From positions 1 through 55,280 of the forward strand of contig NZ_CP021408.1 in assembly GCF_002504165.1 (NCBI RefSeq): a stretch of DNA of 55,280 nt, given 5' to 3'. The DNA is from Pacificitalea manganoxidans (lineage in GTDB: Bacteria; Pseudomonadota; Alphaproteobacteria; Rhodobacterales; Rhodobacteraceae). This document shows, piece after piece, positions 35,187-44,286 of the stretch; the first letter of the stretch is position 1, and each line of letters opens with the position of its first letter. The notes under the pieces are model-generated. The model was not told the DNA's origin and ran no database searches. It worked only from the letters and a program-made list of their open reading frames with translations. The position numbers were made by a program, and so were the translations under genes.

Positions 35187-38030
35187 ATGATGCGTCAGAT
35201 GACGACCGATCCCGCGCGCGCCACCACGCCGCGCCGCCCGCGACTTTGGCGGGGGATGCTGGCGCTGGCGCTGGTGCTGGCCTGCCTTGCCGCGGCCTAT
35301 CTGTCCTTTGCGGTCTGGAGCTACATCCGCAATCTCGACACCGCGCAGCAGGACCATGCCGAATGGGTGCTGTCGCAGCTGGAGGTGGAGTATCTCAAGC
35401 TTGACCGGGCGCTGGATCACGCGATTGATCTGGCCCCGGCGGCGACAGCCGCGGCAGCCGCAGGGACGACAGCAGGGACAGGGACGGGCCCCGATGCCGC
35501 CGCGCTGGAGGAACTGCGCAAGCGGTTCGACATTCTCTATAGCCGGGTGCAGGTCATTCAGGCCCAAAGCCACGGGGCAGACCACGACCCCGCCGTGCGC
35601 CGCATCCTGACCGTGCTGCGCGGCGAACTCGATGCGCTGATCCCCTTGATCGACAGTTCCGACAGCGCGCTGCGGCAGGGGCTGGGCGTGCTGACCCGGG
35701 CGCTGGCGCGGATCGGCGATCTGCCGCGCGAGGTGGCGCTGGCCTCCATCGCCACCGCCGCCGAGACGATGGAGCGCGAACGCCACCGCGTCGCGGGCCT
35801 GCTCGAAGGCATGATCGCGGTGGTGCTGCTGGTGTTGCTGGCGCTGCTGGTGACGGTGATCCGCCTGTTCCGGCAGACCGTCGCGCTCGACGCCGCGTCG
35901 CAGGTCGCGGAGGAAAGCCGCCTGCGGCTCGACACCACGCTGCGCGGCTCGCTCGATGCGGTGGTGGTGACCGACGACCGCGCCCGCATCCTCGATTTCA
36001 ACGGCTCCGCCGAAAGCGTGTTCGGCCATCTGCGCGAGGATGCGCTGGGGCGCGATTTCATCGACCTGCTGATCCCCGCCCCGCGCCGGGCCGAATTGCG
36101 CGGGATGCTGAACCATTTCCACAACACGCGGGAAACCACATGGGCCGACAAGGGCCGCCGCGAGGCGTGGATGCTGCATCGCGACGGGCGGGTGTTCCCG
36201 GTCGAGATGTCGGTCTCTCTGGCCCGGATCAAAAGCGGCCCGGTCTTTGTCTCCTATATCCGCGACATCACCGACAAGAAGGAAAAGGAAGCGGAGATCA
36301 TCCGCACCCGCGACGAGGCGCTGGCCGCCTATCGCGAGAAATCCCGCTTCTTCGCCATGATGAGCCACGAGATGCGCACGCCGATGAACGGGGTGCTGTC
36401 GGCGCTGCAACTGCTGGCCGACAGCCCGCTCGACGCCGAGCAGCGCGGCTTTGTCGCCGCGGCCAGCACCTCGGGCGATATCCTGCTGGGCCATATCAAC
36501 GACGTGCTTGCGATTGAACGGGCGGAGGCGGGCGAGGGCCGGGGCGAGGACAGCCTGCAACCCTGCGACCCGGCGGCGCTGGCGCGTACGATGATCGCCA
36601 CGATGGAGCCGCTGGCGCAGGTGTCGGGCGCGCGGCTGCATTTGCAGCGCGACGGGCTGGCCGGGCTGGATGGTCGCTGGGTGCGCAGCGATCCGCGCGC
36701 GCTGCAACAGATCCTCGTCAACCTGCTGAGCAACGCGATCAAGTTCGCTCCGGGGGGCGATGTCACGCTGGAGGCCGGGTTCCACGACAGCACGGCGCAA
36801 ACGGGGGTGGCCCCCGCCCGGCCCCTGCTGCGGCTGGAGGTGCGCGATACCGGCGTCGGCATCCCCGAGGCCGAGCAGGCGCGCATTTTCGAGGATTTCG
36901 TCTCGCTCGACAGCCGGTATGAGCGGCGCACCGGCGGCACCGGGCTGGGGCTGGGGATCGTGCGGCGGCTGGTGGGGCGCTTGGGCGGGGAGATCACCTG
37001 CCAGTCCGCGCCGGGGCAGGGGGCGCGGTTCCGCGTCGATCTGCCGGTCGATCCATGCGCGCCCGAAACCACGGAACTGGAGAGGACTGCACAGGACGGC
37101 GCGCCCGCGCCCGACCTGCCCGCAAGCCCTGTCAGCGCCGAAGCTGAGGCCGGTCATAGCCGCGCCGGGGCACGCGGGGCAGGGAATAGTGAGGCGGGAA
37201 ATAGTGGAACGGGGCAGGTCACGCCACGGCAGCTGCTGCTGGTCGATGACAACGAGATCAACCGCGACCTGCTGGGCGTCATGCTGCGCCGGATGGGTCA
37301 TGAGGTGACCCTTGCCCCCGGCGGGGCGGAGGCGATCGCGCTGGCGGCGGCCCATCGCTACGACGCCATCTTGATGGACATCTCCATGCCCGGCATCAGC
37401 GGCGTGCAGGCGACCCGCACCATTCAGTCCGCCGCCGACAGCCGCAACCGCGCCACCCCGATCATCGCGGTCACCGCCCATGCCCTGCCTCATGAGCGCG
37501 AGGAATTCCGTGCCGCCGGTATGACCGGGTTCCTGCAAAAGCCGGTGGACCGCGCGGCGCTGGCCCAAAGCATCGCCGATTTGCCCCTCCCGGCGAACGC
37601 CGCCGCTCGCGCTGCGCCCTCCGAGCGCCCCGATCTGGCCCCCGATCTGGCCCCCGATCCGATCCACGCGCCCGCCCTGGCCCCCGCCGCGCCGCCACAA
37701 CCGCCGGTTCTGAATGACACGCAGGTCGCCGACCTGACGGAGCTGCTGGGCACGGCGCAGTTGCGCGAGCGTCTGGCCCGTCTGGAAGGGCAGATCGACC
37801 ACGACCTGCCCGCGCTGCAACAGGCCACCGCGACCGAGGATATTCAGGCCCGCGCCCATGCTCTGGCCGGGATCTGCGGCATGTTCGGGATCGAGCGGCT
37901 GCACATCCGGCTGAAGGCCATCGAAACCGCCTGCAAGGCGGGCGACAGGGGGGCGGCACAGGCGCAGATGCCCCCGCTCGCCGCCGCATGGGAAGAGGCT
38001 CGCGCCGCCTGGCATGCCCGGCTGGGTTGA
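35187..38030 (+). CDS. hybrid sensor histidine kinase (PAS-HisKA-HATPase-REC-HPt)
   Basis: 947 residues. Two membrane segments (about 20-47 and 207-230) frame a ~160-residue periplasmic sensor region rich in helix. A PAS domain (~245-365: DAVVVTDDRARILDFNGSAE) is followed by the HisKA box FFAMMSHEMRTPMNG with His394. Then come the ATPase (N box NLLSNAIKFAP, G boxes DTGVGIPEAE and GGTGLGLGIV), a receiver (LLLVDDNEINRD; phospho-Asp731 in DAILMDISMPG) and an HPt domain (His891 in RAHALAGICGMFG). This is a complete internal phosphorelay of the BarA/TorS kind. The final acceptor is probably the adjacent LuxR-type regulator. It lies 107 bp after the sulfite-oxidase-fold gene, likely in one operon. 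Confidence 0.9.
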   Translation: MMRQMTTDPARATTPRRPRLWRGMLALALVLACLAAAYLSFAVWSYIRNLDTAQQDHAEWVLSQLEVEYLKLDRALDHAIDLAPAATAAAAAGTTAGTGTGPDAAALEELRKRFDILYSRVQVIQAQSHGADHDPAVRRILTVLRGELDALIPLIDSSDSALRQGLGVLTRALARIGDLPREVALASIATAAETMERERHRVAGLLEGMIAVVLLVLLALLVTVIRLFRQTVALDAASQVAEESRLRLDTTLRGSLDAVVVTDDRARILDFNGSAESVFGHLREDALGRDFIDLLIPAPRRAELRGMLNHFHNTRETTWADKGRREAWMLHRDGRVFPVEMSVSLARIKSGPVFVSYIRDITDKKEKEAEIIRTRDEALAAYREKSRFFAMMSHEMRTPMNGVLSALQLLADSPLDAEQRGFVAAASTSGDILLGHINDVLAIERAEAGEGRGEDSLQPCDPAALARTMIATMEPLAQVSGARLHLQRDGLAGLDGRWVRSDPRALQQILVNLLSNAIKFAPGGDVTLEAGFHDSTAQTGVAPARPLLRLEVRDTGVGIPEAEQARIFEDFVSLDSRYERRTGGTGLGLGIVRRLVGRLGGEITCQSAPGQGARFRVDLPVDPCAPETTELERTAQDGAPAPDLPASPVSAEAEAGHSRAGARGAGNSEAGNSGTGQVTPRQLLLVDDNEINRDLLGVMLRRMGHEVTLAPGGAEAIALAAAHRYDAILMDISMPGISGVQATRTIQSAADSRNRATPIIAVTAHALPHEREEFRAAGMTGFLQKPVDRAALAQSIADLPLPANAAARAAPSERPDLAPDLAPDPIHAPALAPAAPPQPPVLNDTQVADLTELLGTAQLRERLARLEGQIDHDLPALQQATATEDIQARAHALAGICGMFGIERLHIRLKAIETACKAGDRGAAQAQMPPLAAAWEEARAAWHARLG

Positions 38031-38096
38031 TCTCTCCGCGCCAGCACCCCCATACCCAACCGGCCCGCCGGACCGCCGCTTTGGATTGGATATTCA

Positions 38097-38135
38097 GGCG
38101 AAACAGTCACTTGTACAGCGCAGGACTGTTTTGCC
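38097..38135 (+). other. 12-bp inverted repeat after the kinase gene
   Basis: GGCGAAACAGTC (38097-38108) and GACTGTTTTGCC (38124-38135) pair with one G-U across a 15-nt loop. No T-run follows, so it is a weak terminator at best. It lies just before dyad site 3. Confidence 0.45.
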
Positions 38136-38149
38136 CTCCGCAGGGGCGA

Positions 38150-38166
38150 CCATACTTTCGTATAGG
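38150..38166 (+). promoter_or_regulatory. regulon dyad site 3 (CCATACTTTCGTATAGG) and promoter
   Basis: It shares 12 of 17 bases with site 2, then the same CTATCCCGCTGC four bases later. A -10-like TAGTGT (38210-38215) starts 44 nt after it, predicting a start near 38222. No protein gene follows; an intrinsic terminator ends at 38389. Confidence 0.5.
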
Positions 38167-38221
38167 TGCCCTATCCCGCTGCCCCCGCGCCATACCGGTC
38201 CGCACAGGCTAGTGTAGGGGC

Positions 38222-38389
38222 AAGCCGGGTCCTCCATTCCCTCCAGGGACCCGCACCAGACAGGATGCGGCAAGGCCGCGTCGGCCCGCGCGATTGCCCC
38301 CAGTCGCCGGTCGGCGTCCTGAATGCCACCACTCCGGGGCTGCCCGTATCCCGGGAAAGCCGTCCTTCCTCCGGGAGGGGCGGTTTTTT
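38222..38389 (+). ncRNA. candidate small RNA, about 168 nt
   Basis: Bounded by a predicted promoter (dyad site 3) and a clear intrinsic terminator. It opens with a hairpin, CGGGTCC (38226-38232) / GGACCCG (38247-38253), whose 14-nt loop reads UCCAUUCCCUCCAG and exposes the anti-Shine-Dalgarno-like CCCUCC. A second pyrimidine run (CCUUCCUCC) lies in the terminator arm. No frame in this stretch has a start, ribosome binding site and credible product. Base-pairing regulators of this design exist in alphaproteobacteria (loops with CCUCC), but I recognise no named family. It could instead be an untranslated remnant. Confidence 0.4.
38360..38389 (+). terminator. strong intrinsic terminator with UCCG tetraloop
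   Basis: CCGTCCTTCC (38360-38369) pairs over 10 positions (two G-U) with GGAGGGGCGG (38374-38383) around a TCCG loop of the very stable UNCG type. A 6-T run follows (38384-38389). It is 330 bp past the kinase stop and best explained as the end of the candidate small RNA. Confidence 0.8.
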
Positions 38390-38866
38390 CGTGGTCGCGC
38401 CCCGCACTCTGCCCCGTCCTGACCCCGTCCTCCGCCCCGCGCTGCGCGGAAGGCTGGGGCCAAGGCAATCCCCCAGACTCAGGGGGGCCATACCAGCGCC
38501 GCATGCAACCTATGGGCGAACTGCGCGCCCCTGCATGCCGCTACGTTACCTGTAATTGAACTTTTGCCACATCCGGGCCGTTGCCGATTTGCCGAAACGG
38601 CTTGCGAAGCGCGAATGACGAAATCGTTCTATTTCAAGGCCGTAACGTGGCGGCACAGGATGAGAATTTTTTGCGAAGTTGCCACGAGGCAACAAAAATT
38701 CTGGCCTCCATCAATTCGCTCATATTAGTCTTTACGCATTGGGCAAAAAAATGCCTGCCTAGGTGCAGTTAATGAGTGCGGCGCAGGTGGTGCCGTGAGT
38801 GCCGCAGTGGGGGGATTCCGGGGTTGGGGTCGTTTCTGCGCGTACGAGTTTCGAGGAGGGTATCCA
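38390..38866. promoter_or_regulatory. upstream region of the CsgG-like locus, with an AT-rich structured element
   Basis: No gene is evident. From about 38530 the sequence becomes AT-rich, unlike its surroundings. At 38663-38702, AGAATTTTT pairs with AAAAATTCT and encloses an inner stem GTTGCC-ACGA-GGCAAC, with a 6-nt bulge on one side. This sits 165 bp before the lipoprotein gene and may act in DNA or in the leader RNA. Confidence 0.4.
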
Positions 38867-39475
38867 GTGACCCGTTTACTAGTGATCGCGCTTGTTGGCG
38901 CGCTGCCGTTTCTGTCCGCCTGCGAGCCGCTGGACAGCGGCCCGGCACCCGCCCGTGAGGTGCCTTTGACCTGCTCGGATCGTCAAAAGACGGTCGTCTA
39001 CACCAAATCCGGTTCGCCGGTGCGCGTCGATCCGGTGCTGAAGGGCGAGCCTTGCCCGCCCCCGGTGACCGCCTATGCAAGGCCCACGGCCTTTTCCGAT
39101 CCAGATTGTGAGCCCGCCGCTCCGGGTGTCACGCAAAGCTGCCGCGACGAACCTCCGTTCACTCCCGAGAATCCAACCGATCCGACGGACCCGACGGACC
39201 CCAACAACCCCGATAATTCCGGGGAAGAGGAAGGCTCCGCCGCGGAAGCAGGCGGCGGCAATGCGGGCGCCAGCGCGTCCCAGGGTGACGAAGCCTCGGC
39301 GGCGGAAGCCGGCGGCGGCAATGCAGGGGCCAGCGCGTCTCAGGACGATCAGGCCTCGGCGGCGCAGGCCGGGGGCGGCACAGCCTCCAGCAGCGCCAGT
39401 CAGGGTGGGGAAACATCGACCACCCCCTCCGGGCCCACATCGCCCACCGCGCCCACGGCACCGACCCGGCCCTGA
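38867..39475 (+). CDS. repeat-containing lipoprotein of the CsgG-like locus
   Basis: 202 residues. GAGGAGGG (38853-38860) lies 6 nt before GTG 38867. The signal sequence ends in the lipobox LSAC (~residues 16-19). A Cys-containing head (LTCSDRQKTVVYTKSGSPVRV; GEPCPPP; DPDCEPAAPGVTQSCRDE) is followed by PTDPTDPTDP, an acidic stretch and three tandem 20-residue repeats with the pattern SAAEAGGGNAGASASQ. The tail is Thr/Pro-rich. The head may fold by disulfides and the repeats may be a flexible spacer at the cell surface. It leads a group with two other secreted proteins and a CsgG-like pore. No known family recognised. Confidence 0.8.
   Translation: MTRLLVIALVGALPFLSACEPLDSGPAPAREVPLTCSDRQKTVVYTKSGSPVRVDPVLKGEPCPPPVTAYARPTAFSDPDCEPAAPGVTQSCRDEPPFTPENPTDPTDPTDPNNPDNSGEEEGSAAEAGGGNAGASASQGDEASAAEAGGGNAGASASQDDQASAAQAGGGTASSSASQGGETSTTPSGPTSPTAPTAPTRP
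39241..39420 (+). repeat. three tandem 60-bp coding repeats
   Basis: Units at 39241-39300, 39301-39360 and 39361-39420 keep an exact 60-bp period and encode the Ala/Gly/Ser-rich 20-residue repeats of the lipoprotein. The first two are nearly identical; the third has diverged. Copy number may vary between strains. Confidence 0.85.
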
Positions 39476-39702
39476 GCCGACAGGTCGGGCCAACGGGTCT
39501 AGACCAATAGGTCTGGGGCGCAGAAACGACAGCGGATCCGGGGCAACGGATCCAAGGGGAAAGACCCCCGCGCGGAGCCGCCGCGCGGGGGAGCAGACAG
39601 GACAGGGATCACCATCCGTCGATCTCGCAGCCCCCCCGGTTCCGGGGTGCGCGCAGGCGAAGCGGCGGCCATCTCGACAACAGGACAGGAGAGGGTGAGA
39701 CG

Positions 39703-40293
39703 ATGACCGACACGACGACCGGACCCCGCGCAGAGCGGCAGGACAGGCCGATGCGGGGGCAGACGATCAAGGGCCTGATGGCGGCGACGCTGGGGATGAC
39801 AGTGGCAATGGGGGCGACTACGCCTGTCTTGGCCGATGGCTATCTTTCGGCGGGGCGGAGCTGGTCGGGCTCCTACAGCCATTCCACGGCGGTCGAAAAA
39901 TCCTACCGCCTGAATCTCATGGACACCCAAAAGAAGCTCGAAGAGGGCTATTACGACAATATCGGCTCCACCACGACGAACTACTACTATGACAGTTCGG
40001 TCGGCGCGGTGAACGTCACCGCCGATCCCGGCTCCACCGTCGAGATGGAAGTGCGCACCGCCGACGGCACCGGCAACACCACCACCTCGACCTCGATCGG
40101 GGCGTCGAACACCACCACCACGGAGGTGAATATCGACGGGTCCGGCAACACGATCGGCATCGACAGCTATGCGGATTCCACCGGCTGTCAGGATGGCTCT
40201 ATTCAGATCTCCACCAGCGGCATCACCGGCGTCGACATCTCGTCGGGTAGTTCCACTTCCTCCTCCACCTCCGGTGGCGGCAATACCTGCTGA
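39703..40293 (+). CDS. secreted Ser/Thr/Gly-rich protein, candidate fibre or adhesin subunit
   Basis: 196 residues; AGGAGAGGG (39687-39695) precedes ATG 39703. A signal peptide starts after ~16 polar residues (IKGLMAATLGMTVAMGATTPVLADG). The mature part begins with aromatic-rich GYLSAGRSWSGSYSHSTAVEKSYRLN, contains NYYYDSS and then long Thr/Ser/Gly/Asn beta-prone stretches. It ends with a Cys. It lies 10 nt before the CsgG-like gene. In curli and Caulobacter holdfast-anchor (HfaABD) loci small secreted beta-rich proteins flank the CsgG/HfaB pore, so this may be an analogous substrate. The 227-bp gap upstream (39476-39702) has a GGTCTAGACC palindrome near 39500 and two CGGATCC words only. Confidence 0.65.
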   Translation: MTDTTTGPRAERQDRPMRGQTIKGLMAATLGMTVAMGATTPVLADGYLSAGRSWSGSYSHSTAVEKSYRLNLMDTQKKLEEGYYDNIGSTTTNYYYDSSVGAVNVTADPGSTVEMEVRTADGTGNTTTSTSIGASNTTTTEVNIDGSGNTIGIDSYADSTGCQDGSIQISTSGITGVDISSGSSTSSSTSGGGNTC

Positions 40294-40303
40294 TGGACGC
40301 TGT

Positions 40304-41830
40304 ATGAAACTGCTCCCCACGATAGCCGCGCTGGCGGCCCTGCTGGCGACCTCCGCCTGTAGCACGATCGTTGCCAGCAAGGGCGAGGATCTGGCTCTGG
40401 CCCAAGGTCCGGCGATCGCCGATATCGTGACCCCTTTCGATGACGCGCTGCTGTGCCTGCGCGGCAAGATCAACAAGGGCCTGACCTTTGCGGTCGGCGG
40501 CATTCCCGATCAGACCGGCACCTATCAGAACAACGGCGAAGGCGTGGGCAAGTTCGTGACCCAGGGCGCCGGCGACATCGTGCAATCGGCGCTGTTCAAA
40601 TCCGGCGTCACCCTGATCAACCGCCGCGACATGGGCACCACCGCGCTGGAAGGCCAGTGGGGGCTCATCGACCTGCGGGCCCAGAGACGCGCGCATTTCG
40701 TCGTCACCGGCTCGATCAACAGCCTCGATTTCATCCCCGGCGGCGGCGCGGCCCTGACGGTGGGCGGGGTCGGCCCGAACTACCGGCAAAACCGCATTCT
40801 CGTCGGGCTCGATCTGGCGATGACCAATGTGTCGAACGGCCAGATCTATGCCAATGTGGCACTGCGCAAACAGATCTTCGCGGATGAGTTCGGCCTGCTG
40901 ACGGCGCGGTTCATCAATGACAACGTGGTGGATTTCGAACTGGGCGGCGCCCGGCGCGAGGCCGTGAACTACGCCCTGCGGCAGATGCTGCAACTGGCCA
41001 CCTATGAGCTGCTGGTGCAGATGATGCCCGCCGAGAAATACGTCGAATGCTCGGCCAAGCTCGACGCCAAGATGGGCCGCATCACCGGCGATCAGACCTC
41101 CGCCGAGCAGCTGCGCGAGTTCGACGAGAAGCGCGCCGCCGAACTGGCCGCGCTTGCCGCGCAGCCGCTGGGCGCCGAGGTCAGCCGCGACGAGACCGCC
41201 CCCGCGCAGGCCGGGACCGAAACCCCCGCGCAGGCCGCAGCGGCCCAGCCCGGCACCGCCCGCGCCCCGCAAACCGCAGAGTTCGATCCCGAAAGCCCGG
41301 TGGCCCGCACCGCGCGCAGCGCCAGCGCCATCACCGCAAGTTCCGGCAGCATGGCCAGCCCCGCCTCGTCAGGCGTGCCCGCCGAGGAAACCGAAGAAAG
41401 CCGGCTGAACGCGCCTGCAAGCACCCCGGCCGCGCCTGCGCCCGCCGGTGCCGTCTGCGCCGGGGCCGCCCCGCCGCCGCCCTGCCGTCAGGCCCGCGCC
41501 ACGACGCCGCAGACGACGCCCCAGCCGAGCGACAGTGCGGAGGAGGCCGCGCAAAACGACGCGACCGGTGATCTGCCCGCCGAAATCGCCCCCGGCGACC
41601 GGGTCGAGGCACGCCCCACCGGACCGCTGCTCCCGGCACTGGCCACGGGCGAGACGACACCTTTGCGCGACGCGGCGCTGTTGCCGCCCCTGCGCGATAT
41701 TCCGACGACCGGCACCACGGTGGGGGCGATGACCGCCCGGCCCGTGCCGGCCAATACAAGTGCGATGCTCCGGAGGCCCGTTGCGGCCCTTGGGGCTGGT
41801 GTAGAGACGAGTGACCGGCTCGGCGCCTGA
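40304..41830 (+). CDS. CsgG/HfaB-like outer-membrane secretion lipoprotein with long C-terminal tail
   Basis: 508 residues from ATG 40304, 10 nt after the previous gene. The lipobox TSAC (~residues 16-19) anchors it. Residues ~25-260 follow the CsgG pattern: LTFAVGGIPDQTG, GAGDIVQSALFKSGVTLINRRDM, HFVVTGSINSLDF, RILVGLDLAMTNVSNGQIYANVALRKQIFADEFG and ALRQMLQLATYELL. CsgG forms a nonameric outer-membrane pore that secretes curli subunits; HfaB is its Caulobacter holdfast counterpart. CsgG is about 277 residues. Here a 240-residue Ala/Pro/Thr-rich, probably disordered periplasmic tail is added. Likely clients are the proteins encoded at 39703 and 41967. Confidence 0.85.
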   Translation: MKLLPTIAALAALLATSACSTIVASKGEDLALAQGPAIADIVTPFDDALLCLRGKINKGLTFAVGGIPDQTGTYQNNGEGVGKFVTQGAGDIVQSALFKSGVTLINRRDMGTTALEGQWGLIDLRAQRRAHFVVTGSINSLDFIPGGGAALTVGGVGPNYRQNRILVGLDLAMTNVSNGQIYANVALRKQIFADEFGLLTARFINDNVVDFELGGARREAVNYALRQMLQLATYELLVQMMPAEKYVECSAKLDAKMGRITGDQTSAEQLREFDEKRAAELAALAAQPLGAEVSRDETAPAQAGTETPAQAAAAQPGTARAPQTAEFDPESPVARTARSASAITASSGSMASPASSGVPAEETEESRLNAPASTPAAPAPAGAVCAGAAPPPPCRQARATTPQTTPQPSDSAEEAAQNDATGDLPAEIAPGDRVEARPTGPLLPALATGETTPLRDAALLPPLRDIPTTGTTVGAMTARPVPANTSAMLRRPVAALGAGVETSDRLGA

Positions 41831-41966
41831 GCGCCGACCTCGGGGCCTGCTGTGCCCGCCGGTAGATATGTCGATCGTGCTGCGCGCGATCGTCACAGGG
41901 TGTCGCCGCACCCGGTTTAATCCCGCAGGCACGGCGTTTTGCCTGGCGGATCATGGGACCAGTAAC

Positions 41967-42818
41967 ATGACCAAGTTTATGCTTTCCGCTGCCACCGCAG
42001 CTCTGCTCACCGCAACCGGCGCTTCCGCCCAGGTGGTCGATTCCTTCAACCAAACCATCGATGACGCACTGTCCGGCGTGCCCGCGTCCTTCGCCAGCAT
42101 GGCGATCAACAACATGGGCATCGACGGCTCGATCGACATTTCCGGCGACGCAGACCAGGCTTTCAGCGGTGCGTTCACCTATGACGAAACCACCGACAAT
42201 TCCGATTCTCTGCAGACCAACAACATCGACAATTCGATCGACTATGATAGCCTCGACATCACCAGCCAGATGAGCGCAGCCAATGGCGGCATGGCCTCCG
42301 ACGTCTTCGGCAATGCCGTGGATTCCGGCACGGGCGGTTCCGCTGCGTTCGATGGCACCTATACCGAGATCTCGGAAGCCACCACGGCCACCGATAACTC
42401 GACCACGGACATCAACACCGCTACGTCCGATGTGTCCATCGCTGGCGATCTCGCTGTGGAAGCGGCCACTCAGTCGATCGGCGATGTCTCCTCGCTGGCT
42501 GCTGGTGCGGTCAACACCGGCAACTTCAACGTGACCGAGAACGCCGGCGTTCTGGATGACAGCTCGCTCGCCTCCACCTCCAGCACCATGGCCGAGGCAT
42601 CTTCCATGGCGTCCTTCGGCTCCGGCGTGGGTATCGTGAGCGCCGCCGTCAACGACTCGACCAACTCCAACACGGACGATCTGGCGTCGATCAACGGCTC
42701 GATCGGCATCTCCATGGCTGCTGGCAACTTCTCCGTCGGCTCCGTCGATTCCGTGGCTGCCGGTGCGATCAACACCACCGATGTCAGCGCCGTTTTCTTC
42801 GGCACCGGCGACAACTAA
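41967..42818 (+). CDS. secreted Asp/Ser/Thr-rich protein, candidate functional amyloid or adhesin
   Basis: 283 residues. The signal peptide is MTKFMLSAATAALLTATGASAQ. The mature protein is Ser/Thr/Asn/Asp/Ala-rich, has no Cys and almost no Lys or Arg. It carries an imperfect internal repeat (SIGDVSSLAAGAVNTG near residue 170 and SVGSVDSVAAGAINTT near 256). Repeated SxSxD beta-prone segments (GSIDISGDADQAFSG; NIDNSIDYDSLDITS) recall beta-solenoid or amyloid-like surface proteins such as HfaD. It lies 136 bp after the CsgG-like gene and is followed by tandem terminators, so it is the last gene of the locus. The ribosome binding site is weak. Similarity to HfaD is by layout and composition only. 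Confidence 0.7.
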   Translation: MTKFMLSAATAALLTATGASAQVVDSFNQTIDDALSGVPASFASMAINNMGIDGSIDISGDADQAFSGAFTYDETTDNSDSLQTNNIDNSIDYDSLDITSQMSAANGGMASDVFGNAVDSGTGGSAAFDGTYTEISEATTATDNSTTDINTATSDVSIAGDLAVEAATQSIGDVSSLAAGAVNTGNFNVTENAGVLDDSSLASTSSTMAEASSMASFGSGVGIVSAAVNDSTNSNTDDLASINGSIGISMAAGNFSVGSVDSVAAGAINTTDVSAVFFGTGDN

Positions 42819-42851
42819 TCGAGTATCCCGCTGCGGCGGGGAGCTTTGGAA

Positions 42852-42915
42852 TGTCCGGACGGCTCTGCCGCCCGGACACCCTTGCACCGGGCCGCGGGAA
42901 ACCGCGGCCCATTTT
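42852..42915 (+). terminator. tandem hairpins ending the CsgG-like locus
   Basis: TGTCCGG-A-CGGC pairs with GCCG-C-CCGGACA (42852-42877). A second, perfect hairpin follows: GGGCCGCGG-GAAA-CCGCGGCCC (42889-42910) with ATTTT after it. A CCCGC/GCGGG hairpin at about 42828-42842 precedes both. The rest of the 328-bp gap to 43146 holds the takP promoter and AAGGAGGA ribosome binding site. Confidence 0.8.
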
Positions 42916-42963
42916 CGTCATGTAGGAGGCGTCTCGCGCTGGCGCAAACGGGGCGCGCGGTGA

Positions 42964-44280
<1,317 letters not shown>

Positions 44281-44286
44281 ACGGGC

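Noticed and set aside
35034-38015. 993-residue minus-strand open frame
   Set aside because: Antisense to the hybrid kinase, whose catalytic motifs in the plus frame are unmistakable.
38653-38700. Hairpin at 38678-38693 as an intrinsic terminator
   Set aside because: On neither strand is the stem followed directly by a T-run in the right position; the symmetric AT arms fit a structured element better.
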